Under the pieces are notes generated by a model that saw nothing but the letters and a program-made list of their open reading frames with translations, was not told the DNA's origin and made no database searches. Shown here piece after piece: positions 44,275 through 53,648 of a stretch of DNA of 64,000 bases. A program made the translations under genes and the position numbers. The stretch is from Halobacillus salinarum (GTDB lineage Bacteria; Bacillota; Bacilli; Bacillales; Halobacillaceae). The stretch lies in the NCBI RefSeq assembly GCF_022919095.1, contig NZ_CP095073.1, positions 1,364,001 through 1,428,000 of the forward strand, read 5' to 3'. Each line of letters opens with the position of its first letter. The first letter of the stretch is position 1.

Positions 44275-45801
44275 GTGAAATCAAACCTAGGGTTAGCCAG
44301 CGTTTTATTTTTACTGGCGACGTTACTTTTAAAAATTTCCGGCATGGTACGCGATATTGTCATCGCGTATTATTTTGGCGACAGTTATATAGCGGATGCT
44401 TATTTAGCAGCCTTTATCATTCCAAATATGATCATTTTATTTTTTACAACCGGCATGAAAAATGCACTCGTTCCTAGCTACATAGAAGCTATGACGAATA
44501 AACGGGAGCATCATCACCTCAATCAGGTATTCAGCGGTACCATTGTCATCAGTTTGATCATTTCGCTGCTTGGTGCTGGACTAGCTAAATTTTATGTGCC
44601 GCTTTTGTTCCCTGAATTCAAGCCTGAGGCAGAACATATTGCGATTTTGATTACGTCCATTTATTTTATTGCCATCTTTTTTATCGGGATGAATGCGGTA
44701 CTTGAAGCACTGCTTGACGCAGAGAATAAATTTTCGCTCTCTATGGTTTCGCAGATTATCGTTTTAATGGGACTGATCTTTGGGGCCATTCTATTTGCCG
44801 ATCAGTTCAGTGTCTATGCTCTTGCCTATGGTTATCTTGCCGGTGCTGTCCTTTCTCTCTTATTTAAACTAGGACTTTTATGGAAGCGGAAAATTCCTAA
44901 AGTGAAGGTCAAACTTGATCTGCCGGAGATCAAACAGTTTTACATTGTGTTTATCCCGGTTGCGTTAACGGTAGCAGTAGGGCAGATCAACCTGGCTGTC
45001 GATAACGTTTTTGCCAGTTACTTTGAAGAAGGGGCCGTGACTTACGTCAACTACGCGAAGAACCTTGTCCATTTCCCCCAGGCGATCTTTGGAGTAACGA
45101 TTGGAACGATTATTTTTCCGATACTTTCTAAAGCTAATGCTAACAATGATAAAGAACTGTTTAAGCGGGGAATTGAGCAGGGATTGACGACGATGTTTTT
45201 TATCCTGCTTCCTGCAATCGTCGGCATGATGCTCTTACTTCCTAATATTGTAGAACTCTTGTACCAGCGAGGCAGGTTTGGGGAAGAAGCGACGATGGCG
45301 ACAAGCCAAGTCGGGTTTTTATACTTTGGTTCCGTATTATTCTTCAGCTTGCACAACGTCATTAACAAAGGCTTTTATACCCTGAAAAAGGGTCATTTAA
45401 TTATGATGGTAGGCGGTCTCGCTATTTTATTGAATGCAGGACTCAACTATTTGTTTACCACGTTTATGGGATATCGCGGAATTCCGCTGGCTTCATCTGT
45501 AATGGCATTCTTTTATGTGGGCAGCTGTTTCATCATCTTTCTAAAGCTGGTGGACGGTCTGAAGCTGAAAGAAATCGGTCTCGAATATTTCAAAATTACC
45601 GTTGCAACGGCCTTCATGGCAGGTGCAGCAGTTGGAGTGCTTCATTTTATAGAATCCTGGGGAAGTCTCGTCCAAATTATTATCGTAGCGGTCATTGGCG
45701 CTGTTGTATATTTAGGATGTGTCATCCTGTTAAAAGTTGAAACACTATCCATCTTTTTAAATCGACTAAAAAAGAAAAAAACAAGTCCAGGAGGTTCGTG
45801 A
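44275..45801 (+). CDS. MurJ/MviN-type lipid-linked oligosaccharide flippase
   Basis: 508 residues from GTG 44275 (AAGAGGT eight bases upstream). About 14 membrane segments of the MOP exporter superfamily. The N-terminal GMVRDIVIAYYFGDSYIADAY (pattern R-D-x-x-x-A-x-x-F-G) and GTIIFPILSKAN around residue 280 are typical of MurJ-like proteins. Given the glycosyltransferases and polymerase that follow, it more likely flips the repeat unit of the local polysaccharide than lipid II, but a MurJ role cannot be excluded. The next gene starts four bases after its stop. Confidence 0.88.
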   Translation: MKSNLGLASVLFLLATLLLKISGMVRDIVIAYYFGDSYIADAYLAAFIIPNMIILFFTTGMKNALVPSYIEAMTNKREHHHLNQVFSGTIVISLIISLLGAGLAKFYVPLLFPEFKPEAEHIAILITSIYFIAIFFIGMNAVLEALLDAENKFSLSMVSQIIVLMGLIFGAILFADQFSVYALAYGYLAGAVLSLLFKLGLLWKRKIPKVKVKLDLPEIKQFYIVFIPVALTVAVGQINLAVDNVFASYFEEGAVTYVNYAKNLVHFPQAIFGVTIGTIIFPILSKANANNDKELFKRGIEQGLTTMFFILLPAIVGMMLLLPNIVELLYQRGRFGEEATMATSQVGFLYFGSVLFFSLHNVINKGFYTLKKGHLIMMVGGLAILLNAGLNYLFTTFMGYRGIPLASSVMAFFYVGSCFIIFLKLVDGLKLKEIGLEYFKITVATAFMAGAAVGVLHFIESWGSLVQIIIVAVIGAVVYLGCVILLKVETLSIFLNRLKKKKTSPGGS

Positions 45802-45804
45802 TCC

Positions 45805-46689
45805 ATGAGCATTAAACAAACGGTGATGACATTCGGCTCGCCGATTATCAATCCGATTACAAAAAGCGTATTAAAAAAACATTACCATGCGGATAGGCAG
45901 CTTTCAGAACCCGGGTCGTACGAAAGGGTCGTTGTCTTTGCCCCTCATATGGATGATGAGACCATTGGGGCAGGGGGAACGATCCGGCGTCATATTGAAG
46001 CTGGGGCAGAGGTGTATTGTATTTTCAGTACCGATGGCTCCAACAGTGAGAGCAGCCTGCCTAAAGAAGAACTCAGTCAAATGAGAAAGCAGGAGATGGA
46101 GCGCGTCAATGAAATCTTAGGAATGAAAGCGATCTACTACATGGATTTGCCTGATGGACGTGTACAAAGTACCGAAGAAGCTCAACATAAGCTTGTAAAG
46201 CTGCTTGAGGACATTAATCCTGATTTGATTTACTGCACGCCTTATGTGGATGCCCATCCGGATCATACAGGGACGACAGCCATTTTAAGCGATGCCTTGA
46301 AAATATGGAAAAAAAATGAATTAACATTACGTTTGTATGAAATCAATTGCCCTATCCCTCCTGATGAAATAAACTGTGTAATAGACATTTCGTCTACTTT
46401 TGATACGAAAAAGCGAGCGATTGATATATTTGCTTCACAAACCATTGCATTTGATGGGTTTCTTGAGCTGAATCGACTAAAAACCGGCCTCGTAAAAGAA
46501 AAGGCCAAAGCAGTGGAAGTCTTCATAGAAGTGACTCCGGAAGATTTTATTCTGCAATTTGACAAGCTCAGGAAGGAAAGCTATCCCTATCATCAAATGT
46601 TTAAGCAGGCCAATCGTACAGTCACGCTGTTATGGGCAATTTATAAAAACCACCGACAAAAAAAGCGTATCTATAAAGAAAGGTTTTAA
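45805..46689 (+). CDS. PIG-L family deacetylase
   Basis: 294 residues. Zinc motif FAPHMDDETIGAGGT (about 42-56, the PHxDDE signature) and TPYVDAHPDHTGT (about 145-157) identify a LmbE/PIG-L N-deacetylase. Such enzymes remove acetyl groups from GlcNAc on lipid carriers or small thiols. In this operon the substrate is probably a lipid-linked GlcNAc of the polysaccharide. Strong GGAGG precedes the ATG. The C-terminal third is basic. Confidence 0.88.
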   Translation: MSIKQTVMTFGSPIINPITKSVLKKHYHADRQLSEPGSYERVVVFAPHMDDETIGAGGTIRRHIEAGAEVYCIFSTDGSNSESSLPKEELSQMRKQEMERVNEILGMKAIYYMDLPDGRVQSTEEAQHKLVKLLEDINPDLIYCTPYVDAHPDHTGTTAILSDALKIWKKNELTLRLYEINCPIPPDEINCVIDISSTFDTKKRAIDIFASQTIAFDGFLELNRLKTGLVKEKAKAVEVFIEVTPEDFILQFDKLRKESYPYHQMFKQANRTVTLLWAIYKNHRQKKRIYKERF

Positions 46690-46747
46690 TTGGATTACAA
46701 TTCTAACCAACGCTCTTTAGGATTATTAAAATGGAGGAATAAACACT

Positions 46748-48088
46748 ATGTTCATGGGGAGTAATACAAGTCAATTTATGAAATGGGCAGAGGCTTATTT
46801 CATTTTATACATTCTGCTTCAGCCGTTCCTGGACTTAACGGCCTTCCTGTCCCTGCCGCTGTCTGAGCCGGTTCGAGTGCTTTCAATGGTTTTAGGCGCG
46901 GTTTACATTGCTTTGACACAAAATGCGAAAGCAAAGAAGTACGCCATCGGTTATATTGGATTACTGGCTCTAGTCATGGTGGCAAGTTTTGTGAACAACG
47001 TTATTTTTAAAGATCCGTTCACTTTATCGATCGAGTTGGTCTATATGTTCAAAACGGTCTACTTTATCATGATGTTGATTACGTATTATTTTGTTTTCCG
47101 TTCTTTAAGCAGACAGACCCATTGGAAAATGCCGATGCAGCGTTATGTGTTCTTCAGCATGTCTGTAATTGGGGTCGTCATGGTTCTTGCATCACTTACA
47201 GGTACCGGGAAAAGCAGCTATGAAGCACTGGCAAAAGAAGGCCACTCCGGTTGGTTTTTCTCTGGAAACGAGCTGAGTGCGATTCTTGGCATGGGTTTTG
47301 CCGTTATGATTCTTTACTTTATGAAAAAATATGAGTTGAAAACGAAATTGTATTTTCTCCCTCTGGTTCTAAGTGCGATGTATGGAATTCTTACAGTGGG
47401 GACAAAGGTAGCTTTAGGTTCACTCGTCGTTATTCTTGCGGTCGGCACTTTAATTGCGTGGTTTGATGCCTGGAAGAAAAAACAGTGGGCCAACGCGATT
47501 ATCCTGCCGATTCTTCTTGCGCTGACTTTTGCAGCCGTCCCCGTTACAGCGATTGGTAACAACCTCGGTTTTGCAATGGAACAGTTTAACAAAGCCGGTC
47601 AGCTGGAAGAAGGTGCAGAAGGAGAGGGAGAAGGCACTGGTCCCACCCGGGGAGATCAAGCGAAAGAGCTGCTGAGTAATCGTAACGAGTTCTTCAACAA
47701 AGTGGAAGGAGATTACGTACAAGCGAACGTTTCGCAGAAAGTATTAGGGATGGGGCGCGGCGGAAACTATGAAGACGTGCCAAAGCTGATTGAAATGGAC
47801 TTTTTTGATTGGTTTTTCAACTTCGGTGTCTTAGGGTTTATCATTTTAATCATTCCGATTCTGTACTTTGGTTATGCGATTATCAAACATTTAATCGTCA
47901 CGCGCTTTCAGACGTTTAATTCGGATACGATTCTTATTGGACTCGCTGTCGGGCTTGGGCTTGGTACGGCATTTATGGCCGGCCACGTACTTTCCTCTCC
48001 CGCATCAGGCATTTACCTCGCAGTGTTTATCGCTTACTTGTACCGGTTGACGAAGCCGAAGAAGCATGAAGCAGAACCTAATTCATAA
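46748..48088 (+). CDS. O-antigen ligase / Wzy-like polymerase
   Basis: 446 residues with about 10-12 membrane segments and one large extracellular loop (about 285-345, rich in Gly and Glu: EEGAEGEGEGTG). Pattern and length fit the O-antigen-ligase family, which here would polymerise lipid-linked repeat units outside the membrane. GGAGG lies ten bases before the ATG. It follows the flippase and deacetylase and precedes the glycosyltransferase in one run. Confidence 0.82.
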   Translation: MFMGSNTSQFMKWAEAYFILYILLQPFLDLTAFLSLPLSEPVRVLSMVLGAVYIALTQNAKAKKYAIGYIGLLALVMVASFVNNVIFKDPFTLSIELVYMFKTVYFIMMLITYYFVFRSLSRQTHWKMPMQRYVFFSMSVIGVVMVLASLTGTGKSSYEALAKEGHSGWFFSGNELSAILGMGFAVMILYFMKKYELKTKLYFLPLVLSAMYGILTVGTKVALGSLVVILAVGTLIAWFDAWKKKQWANAIILPILLALTFAAVPVTAIGNNLGFAMEQFNKAGQLEEGAEGEGEGTGPTRGDQAKELLSNRNEFFNKVEGDYVQANVSQKVLGMGRGGNYEDVPKLIEMDFFDWFFNFGVLGFIILIIPILYFGYAIIKHLIVTRFQTFNSDTILIGLAVGLGLGTAFMAGHVLSSPASGIYLAVFIAYLYRLTKPKKHEAEPNS

Positions 48089-48103
48089 TAATGGTGGGGT
48101 TAG

Positions 48104-49204
48104 ATGAAAAAGAAAGCTTTAGTCATTTCAAATATGTATCCCGGACGAATCAGCCAGACCTTTGGTATTTTTGTTAAGAACCAAGTGGAGGCACTTCGTA
48201 AGAAAGGCATGGACATAGATGTAGCGGTTGTAAAAGATCCGCGGATGGGCAAAAAATACGTCCTGCGGAAGTATGGGAAGTGGATGCTGCAAATCTTAGT
48301 AAAGCTGCTCTTTAAAGGCAGACAGTATAAGCTCGTTCACGCTCATTATGTGTTCCCGAGCGGCTTCTTCGGCCTCTTATTTAAAAAGATGTTTGGCGCA
48401 AAGCTTGTGATCACAGCCCATGGCGGCGATATTGATAAAATGCCCAAGAAAAGCCCGGTGATTTATAAACAGACCAAACGGATTCTTCAACAAGCGGATC
48501 ATATCATTGCCGTAGGAGAAGCATTGAAGGATGAAATGGTCCACGAATTTGGGGTCGATGAAACGAAGATCTCCCTGATGAGCATGGGTGTAAATCGAAA
48601 TGTTTTTGCTCCCGTTGACCAGACACAAGCGAGAGAAACGCTTGGCCTGACTGCGGATCAAAAAATGCTTCTGTTTGCCGGAAACATCATTGAAGCGAAA
48701 GGGCTGCTTGAGTTAACGAAGGCATTTCAACGCCTGAAGCAAGACGATGAGACTTTACAGCTCCATTTTGTCGGGCACCCAAAAGAAGAAGGTTTTTTTG
48801 AAAAATTACAAAACTATGTGAAATCGGAAGCCATCCAGAATGTCCATTTTCATCCAGCCAAGCCTCAAAAGGAGGTCGCCCTGTGGATGTCTGCCGCCGA
48901 TGTTTTTGTGCTGCCTTCGTATATCGAAGGTTTTGGTTTAGTGGCCGTAGAAGCGATGTCCTGTCAGACTCCGGTGGTCGGTTCAGATGTCGGCGGTCTT
49001 TCGTACCTGTTAAAAAACGAAGCGGGAGTGCTCGTACAGCCGAAGAATGTAGATTCGCTTACTGAAGGAGTTAAGAAAGTACTTTACAACGATGAGATAA
49101 GGGAACAACTCTTGATAAATGGTGAACAAAAAGCCAAACTGAACGATGAGGACCATTTAACGGATCGACTTCATGAGATTTATGAGCAGATCGGAGCGAA
49201 TTAA
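48104..49204 (+). CDS. Glycosyltransferase family 4
   Basis: 366 residues, GT-B fold. The N-terminal domain carries SNMYPGRISQTFGIFVKNQV, the C-terminal donor domain carries LFAGNIIEAKGLLEL and the E-x7-E motif EGFGLVAVEAMSC (about 275-287) that binds the nucleotide-sugar. It adds one sugar to the lipid-linked repeat; donor and acceptor cannot be read. The stop is immediately followed by the next ATG (no gap). Confidence 0.92.
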   Translation: MKKKALVISNMYPGRISQTFGIFVKNQVEALRKKGMDIDVAVVKDPRMGKKYVLRKYGKWMLQILVKLLFKGRQYKLVHAHYVFPSGFFGLLFKKMFGAKLVITAHGGDIDKMPKKSPVIYKQTKRILQQADHIIAVGEALKDEMVHEFGVDETKISLMSMGVNRNVFAPVDQTQARETLGLTADQKMLLFAGNIIEAKGLLELTKAFQRLKQDDETLQLHFVGHPKEEGFFEKLQNYVKSEAIQNVHFHPAKPQKEVALWMSAADVFVLPSYIEGFGLVAVEAMSCQTPVVGSDVGGLSYLLKNEAGVLVQPKNVDSLTEGVKKVLYNDEIREQLLINGEQKAKLNDEDHLTDRLHEIYEQIGAN

Positions 49205-49759
49205 ATGAAAAAGAAAAAGTTATTGTTAATTTCATCTATCGGAGGTCATTTAACACAGCTGCTTCAGCTAGAGCCGCTGTTTAAAAAATATGATTACCAT
49301 TTAGTCACGGAAAAATCTGAAATTACTAAGCAGCTGAAAAGCAAATATCCGGTTTCCTTCCTCGTTTATGGCGCCCGAAATTATCCTTTCCGCTATATTT
49401 TTAAGTTTTCTTATAATATAGTTAAATCGTTGTTTATTTTCTTAAGGGAGCGTCCTGATGTAGTCATTACGACCGGGGTACATACGTCGGTGCCGATGTG
49501 TTATATTGCGAAGCTGTTCAGGAAAAAAGTGATATTCATCGAAAGCTTTGCGAAGTCTTCAAGTCCGACACTTGCTGGAAGAATGGTGTATCCTATTGCA
49601 GATTTATTTATCGTTCAGTGGGAATCCATGAAAAAGGTTTATCCGAAAGCTGTGTACGGGGGTCAATCTATTGATTTTTGTCGTATTAGGAACACACGAG
49701 CTTCCATTTACTCGTTTGTTAAAAGAAGTGGAAAACTTGAAAAAAACAGGTGCGATTGA
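49205..49759 (+). CDS. PssD / Alg14-like glycosyltransferase subunit, probably frameshifted at its end
   Basis: 184 residues as written. Residues 1-155 match the membrane-bound Alg14/PssD half of a two-part glycosyltransferase: LLISSIGGHLTQLLQL, the membrane-associated helix and TTGVHTSVPMCYIAKLF. The family normally ends soon after YGG with a two- or three-residue tail. Here the frame runs on 28 residues (QSIDFCRIRNTRASIYSF...) across the start of pssE. Adding one G to the GGGGG run at 49658-49662 gives YGGSIY and a TGA at 49672-49674 that overlaps the TTG start of pssE. A missed base or a slippage site is therefore likely. Confidence 0.82.
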   Translation: MKKKKLLLISSIGGHLTQLLQLEPLFKKYDYHLVTEKSEITKQLKSKYPVSFLVYGARNYPFRYIFKFSYNIVKSLFIFLRERPDVVITTGVHTSVPMCYIAKLFRKKVIFIESFAKSSSPTLAGRMVYPIADLFIVQWESMKKVYPKAVYGGQSIDFCRIRNTRASIYSFVKRSGKLEKNRCD

Positions 49760-50150
49760 AGATGAAATCATCGTTCAAAACGGCAATACGAAATATGAAA
49801 GTGACGTTATGACGTTAAAGCCGTTTGTCAGTTATGATGAAATGGACGAGTTGTTTGAAAAGGCCCGCTTAATTATTACTCACGCGGGGACCGGTTCTGT
49901 GACCACCGGACTTAAGAAAGGCAAGAAGGTAATCGCTGTGGCCCGTCTTAAGAAATATGGCGAGCATAACGATGATCACCAGCTGGAGCTCGTGGATGTA
50001 TTTTTAGATCAAGGACACATCCTCAGCTGGAATGAAGGAGAAAGCTTACAGAAAGTGATCGAGCAGACAGAAGCATTCGAACCGATGCCTTTTCAGTCAG
50101 GGAGACAGCGGATGTTTTCGATCATTGAAGATTTTATTAATGAAGCTTAA
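49671..50150 (+). CDS. PssE / Alg13-like glycosyltransferase catalytic subunit
   Basis: 159 residues from TTG 49671. IFVVLGTHELPFTRLL at the start and ITHAGTGSVTTGLKKGKKVI (about 69-88) are the Alg13/GT28 C-terminal donor-binding motifs. It works as a dimer with the PssD-type membrane subunit encoded just before, in the same way as Alg13/Alg14. In capsule systems this pair adds the second sugar of the repeat, often glucuronic acid or galactose; with UDP-glucose dehydrogenase two genes on, glucuronic acid is a reasonable guess. Confidence 0.88.
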   Translation: MIFVVLGTHELPFTRLLKEVENLKKTGAIEDEIIVQNGNTKYESDVMTLKPFVSYDEMDELFEKARLIITHAGTGSVTTGLKKGKKVIAVARLKKYGEHNDDHQLELVDVFLDQGHILSWNEGESLQKVIEQTEAFEPMPFQSGRQRMFSIIEDFINEA

Positions 50151-50227
50151 CTATTTCATAGTAGTTTACTAGGTTTTTAACGGTGAAGTGTGATAAACTT
50201 GGAACTAATATTGAGGGAGCGATTTTA

Positions 50228-51112
50228 ATGAAGGTACGTAAGGCCATCATCCCAGCCGCTGGCTTGGGAACACGGTTTTTACCTGCAACAAAAGCTCAGC
50301 CGAAGGAAATGCTGCCGATTGTAGACAAGCCGACCATACAGTACATTGTAGAAGAGGCGGTTGCATCAGGGATTGAAGATATTATTATTGTGTCCGGACG
50401 CGGGAAGCGTGCGATTGAAGACCATTTTGATAAATCCTACGAGCTTGAAGAAAAACTCGAGGAAAAAGGAAAGCAAGACCTTTTACAAGAGGTGCAGGAG
50501 ATTTCGAACCTTGCCAATATTCATTATATCCGTCAAAAGGAGCAGAAGGGTCTCGGTCACGCCATTTCCTGTGCGAGCCGGTTTGTTGGTAACGAACCGT
50601 TTGCGATTCTGCTCGGGGATGATATTGTGCAGTCTGACACGCCATGTTTGAAGCAGCTGATGGATGTATATGATCAGACGGAAGCTTCCGTCGTTGGTGT
50701 CCAGGAAGTCGATGAAGACCTCGTATCGAAATACGGTGTCGTCACACCTGGAGCCGGGGAGGATGTCTCAAAGGATACGATTGAAATTGTTGATCTCGTT
50801 GAAAAGCCGAGCAAAGAGGACGCCCCTTCCCGCCTCGCTATAATGGGACGCTACGTCCTGCGCCCGGAAATTTTTGATATTTTAGAAACGCTGCCGCCTG
50901 GTAAGGGAGATGAAATCCAGCTGACGGATGCCATTAAACTGTTAAATCAGCAGCAAAAAGTCGTTGCTTATAATTTTAAAGGCAGCCGCTATGATATCGG
51001 TAATAAATTAGGCTTCATCGACGCAACTATTGATTTTGCCTTAAACCGCGATGATCTTAAAGAGGATGTTCGTGAACTCTTGCTTGCAAAGCTTGAAAAA
51101 ATTAATCGGTAA
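50228..51112 (+). CDS. galU: UTP-glucose-1-phosphate uridylyltransferase (copy 2)
   Basis: 294 residues from ATG 50228 (GGGAG eight bases upstream; the frame is open to 50183 without a site). Same motifs as copy 1: [20 protein letters not shown] and [13 protein letters not shown]. It feeds UDP-glucose directly to the dehydrogenase, which starts 15 bases after its stop. Retention of two full-length copies suggests that this one serves polymer synthesis and is co-regulated with it. Confidence 0.94.
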   Translation: MKVRKAIIPAAGLGTRFLPATKAQPKEMLPIVDKPTIQYIVEEAVASGIEDIIIVSGRGKRAIEDHFDKSYELEEKLEEKGKQDLLQEVQEISNLANIHYIRQKEQKGLGHAISCASRFVGNEPFAILLGDDIVQSDTPCLKQLMDVYDQTEASVVGVQEVDEDLVSKYGVVTPGAGEDVSKDTIEIVDLVEKPSKEDAPSRLAIMGRYVLRPEIFDILETLPPGKGDEIQLTDAIKLLNQQQKVVAYNFKGSRYDIGNKLGFIDATIDFALNRDDLKEDVRELLLAKLEKINR

Positions 51113-51127
51113 AGACAGGTGAAACAA

Positions 51128-52441
51128 ATGAAAATATCAGTAATTGGTACAGGATATGTCGGGCTGGTCACAGGCGTTTGTTTATCAGAAACAGGTCATG
51201 AAGTCACTTGCCTCGATATTGACGAGAAAAAAGTACAATCTATGAGGAATGGCATTTCGCCGATTTATGAGCCGGGTCTCGATGAAATGATGAAACGGAA
51301 TATCGAAGAGAATCGTCTTTTCTTTACTTCAAGCTATGAAGAAGGACTGGCAGATAAAGAATTCGTGTTTATAGCCGTCGGAACTCCGCAGTCCAAAGAT
51401 GGATCTGCCGATTTACAATACTTAAACAACGCATGTCGAAGCATCGCCGAATCCATTCAAAACGATGTAATCGTGATCACGAAAAGTACCGTGCCCGTCG
51501 GAACGAATGAGCACGTGAAGCGCACCATTGAATCTCACATGAGCCGCGATTTTTCCATCAGCGTTGTCTCCAATCCTGAATTTCTCCGGGAAGGTTCTGC
51601 CATCCATGATACTTTCCACGGCGATCGGATTGTGATTGGATCAGAGGATGAAGAGTCCCTTGAGAGAGTTAAGAAAATTTATCAATCGTTTGAGCTTCCA
51701 ATCCTTACGACGGATTTGAGAAGTGCAGAAATGATTAAATACGCCTCCAACGCCTTTTTAGCAACTAAGATCAGTTTTATTAACGAGCTTGGGAACTTAT
51801 GTGAACGGCTTGGAGCTAATATTGAGAATGTGGCAAAAGGAATGGGGATGGACCAGCGGATTGGCAGTAAATTCCTCAATGCGGGCGTCGGCTATGGCGG
51901 TTCCTGCTTCCCTAAAGATACGAACGCCTTGTTGTCCATTGGCAACAGTGTGGAGTATAACATGTCCATCATCCAGAGCGTCATTGATACAAATGAAAAG
52001 CAGCAGCGTATCATTGTGGATAAAATTAAGCAGTTCATTCCTGATTTAACGAACAAAAAAGTCGGAGTGCTCGGCCTTGCCTTTAAGCCGAATACCGATG
52101 ATATGCGTGATGCTCCATCGATTAAAGTTATTCGTGAGCTCGTGGACTCCGGTGCAGATGTTTACGCCTATGATCCGATTGCAGCGGAGAATGCGCGCAT
52201 TTATTTACCAGGGGCAACGGTTTATAGAGAATCCATTGATGAAACACTTCAAGATATGGATTTTGCGGTTATTATGACAGACTGGAAGCAAATTAAGGAA
52301 TACCCGCTTGATCAATTCAGAACACAGTTGAAAAATCCGGTCGTTTTTGACGGGCGGAACTGCTTCCCATTAGCGGAAGCAGCAAGCCATGGGCTTCAAT
52401 ATCATTCGATCGGAAGACCATCGGTTGGCCTTGATCTATAA
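51128..52441 (+). CDS. ugd: UDP-glucose 6-dehydrogenase
   Basis: 437 residues from ATG 51128 (AGGTG upstream). NAD-binding ISVIGTGYVGLVTGVCLSE (about 3-21), KSTVPVGTNEHVK, and the catalytic cysteine in GYGGSCFPKDTNAL (about 256-269). It oxidises UDP-glucose to UDP-glucuronic acid, the donor for acidic polysaccharides or teichuronic acid. In Bacillus it is a known target of the YwqD-type kinase, encoded here at 29947. Confidence 0.95.
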   Translation: MKISVIGTGYVGLVTGVCLSETGHEVTCLDIDEKKVQSMRNGISPIYEPGLDEMMKRNIEENRLFFTSSYEEGLADKEFVFIAVGTPQSKDGSADLQYLNNACRSIAESIQNDVIVITKSTVPVGTNEHVKRTIESHMSRDFSISVVSNPEFLREGSAIHDTFHGDRIVIGSEDEESLERVKKIYQSFELPILTTDLRSAEMIKYASNAFLATKISFINELGNLCERLGANIENVAKGMGMDQRIGSKFLNAGVGYGGSCFPKDTNALLSIGNSVEYNMSIIQSVIDTNEKQQRIIVDKIKQFIPDLTNKKVGVLGLAFKPNTDDMRDAPSIKVIRELVDSGADVYAYDPIAAENARIYLPGATVYRESIDETLQDMDFAVIMTDWKQIKEYPLDQFRTQLKNPVVFDGRNCFPLAEAASHGLQYHSIGRPSVGLDL

Positions 52442-52471
52442 ATTCTTATCATTTTTTGGGAGGTTTTGAAT

Positions 52472-53635
52472 ATGGTTAAAATGTTACAAAAATCTGCAAT
52501 CGAACCACATGGAGGAAAACTAATCAACCAGATCGACGACTCTCGGGAAGCGTTGGACGAAGCGAAGAATCTGCAGCAGCTGACGATTTCCAAATGGACG
52601 ATTTCCGACCTGGAATTAATTGGCATTGGCGGCTTCAGCCCGCTTACAGGTTTTATGGGTGAAGAGGATTACACCAATGTCGTCAACAACATGCGTCTTA
52701 CTGACGGGGAAGTATGGAGTATTCCGATCACTTTACCAGTTACTGAAAGAGAAGCAGACCAATTTGCACTTGGCGAAAAGATCGCTCTTGTGGGTGAGGA
52801 CCAGGTCATTTACGGAACGCTTACTGTTCAGGAAAAGTACACGTATGATAAGGATCTGGAAGCTGAAAAAGTGTATGGCACGAAAGAGGAAGCTCACCCA
52901 GGGGTGAAAAAAGTATACGAGAAAGGCAATGTGTACCTTGGCGGCCCGATTACATTAATCAATCGTCCAGATCACGGCGAATTTAAAGATTTTTATTTAG
53001 ATCCATCAGAAACCCGTAAGCTGTTCGCTGACTTAGGCTGGAAAACCATCGTTGGTTTCCAGACGCGTAACCCGGTTCACCGCGCTCATGAGCACATCCA
53101 AAAGACGGCGCTTGAAGCGGTTGACGGTCTTTTATTGAATCCGCTGGTAGGAGAAACAAAGTCTGATGATATCCCTGCTGATGTACGGATGGAAAGCTAT
53201 CAGGTCATTTTGAAAAATTATTATCCGGAAGACCGCGTCCGTCTGGTCATTTATCCGGCAGCTATGCGTTACGCTGGTCCAAGAGAAGCGATTCTCCACG
53301 CCACTGTGCGTAAAAACTATGGCTGTACACACTTTATCGTCGGCCGCGACCACGCGGGTGTCGGTGATTATTATGGAACATATGATGCGCAGGATCTTAT
53401 TGAAGAAGTAGAAGAAGAGCTGGGTATTGGCATTTTCAAATTTGAGCATGCTTTCTATTGCACCGTATGTGAAAATATGGCATCTGCTAAAACCTGCCCG
53501 CATGATAAAGAAAACCACGTTCACCTTAGCGGTACGAAAGTAAGAGAACTGCTTCGCAACGGAGAGCGTCCACCGAAGGAGTTCTCACGTCCAGAAGTAG
53601 CGGACGTCCTTATTAAGGGAATGAAACAGAACTAG
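52472..53635 (+). CDS. sat: Sulfate adenylyltransferase (ATP sulfurylase)
   Basis: 387 residues from ATG 52472 (GGAGG eight bases upstream). Makes adenosine 5'-phosphosulfate from ATP and sulfate. Signature motifs [15 protein letters not shown] (about 198-212) and [12 protein letters not shown] (about 290-301) are intact, as is the zinc-type [15 protein letters not shown] stretch found in Bacillus Sat. It starts 30 bases after ugd, which ties sulfate activation to the polysaccharide genes. No APS or PAPS reductase is adjacent. Confidence 0.95.
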   Translation: MVKMLQKSAIEPHGGKLINQIDDSREALDEAKNLQQLTISKWTISDLELIGIGGFSPLTGFMGEEDYTNVVNNMRLTDGEVWSIPITLPVTEREADQFALGEKIALVGEDQVIYGTLTVQEKYTYDKDLEAEKVYGTKEEAHPGVKKVYEKGNVYLGGPITLINRPDHGEFKDFYLDPSETRKLFADLGWKTIVGFQTRNPVHRAHEHIQKTALEAVDGLLLNPLVGETKSDDIPADVRMESYQVILKNYYPEDRVRLVIYPAAMRYAGPREAILHATVRKNYGCTHFIVGRDHAGVGDYYGTYDAQDLIEEVEEELGIGIFKFEHAFYCTVCENMASAKTCPHDKENHVHLSGTKVRELLRNGERPPKEFSRPEVADVLIKGMKQN

Positions 53636-53648
53636 AGGTGACCATGAA

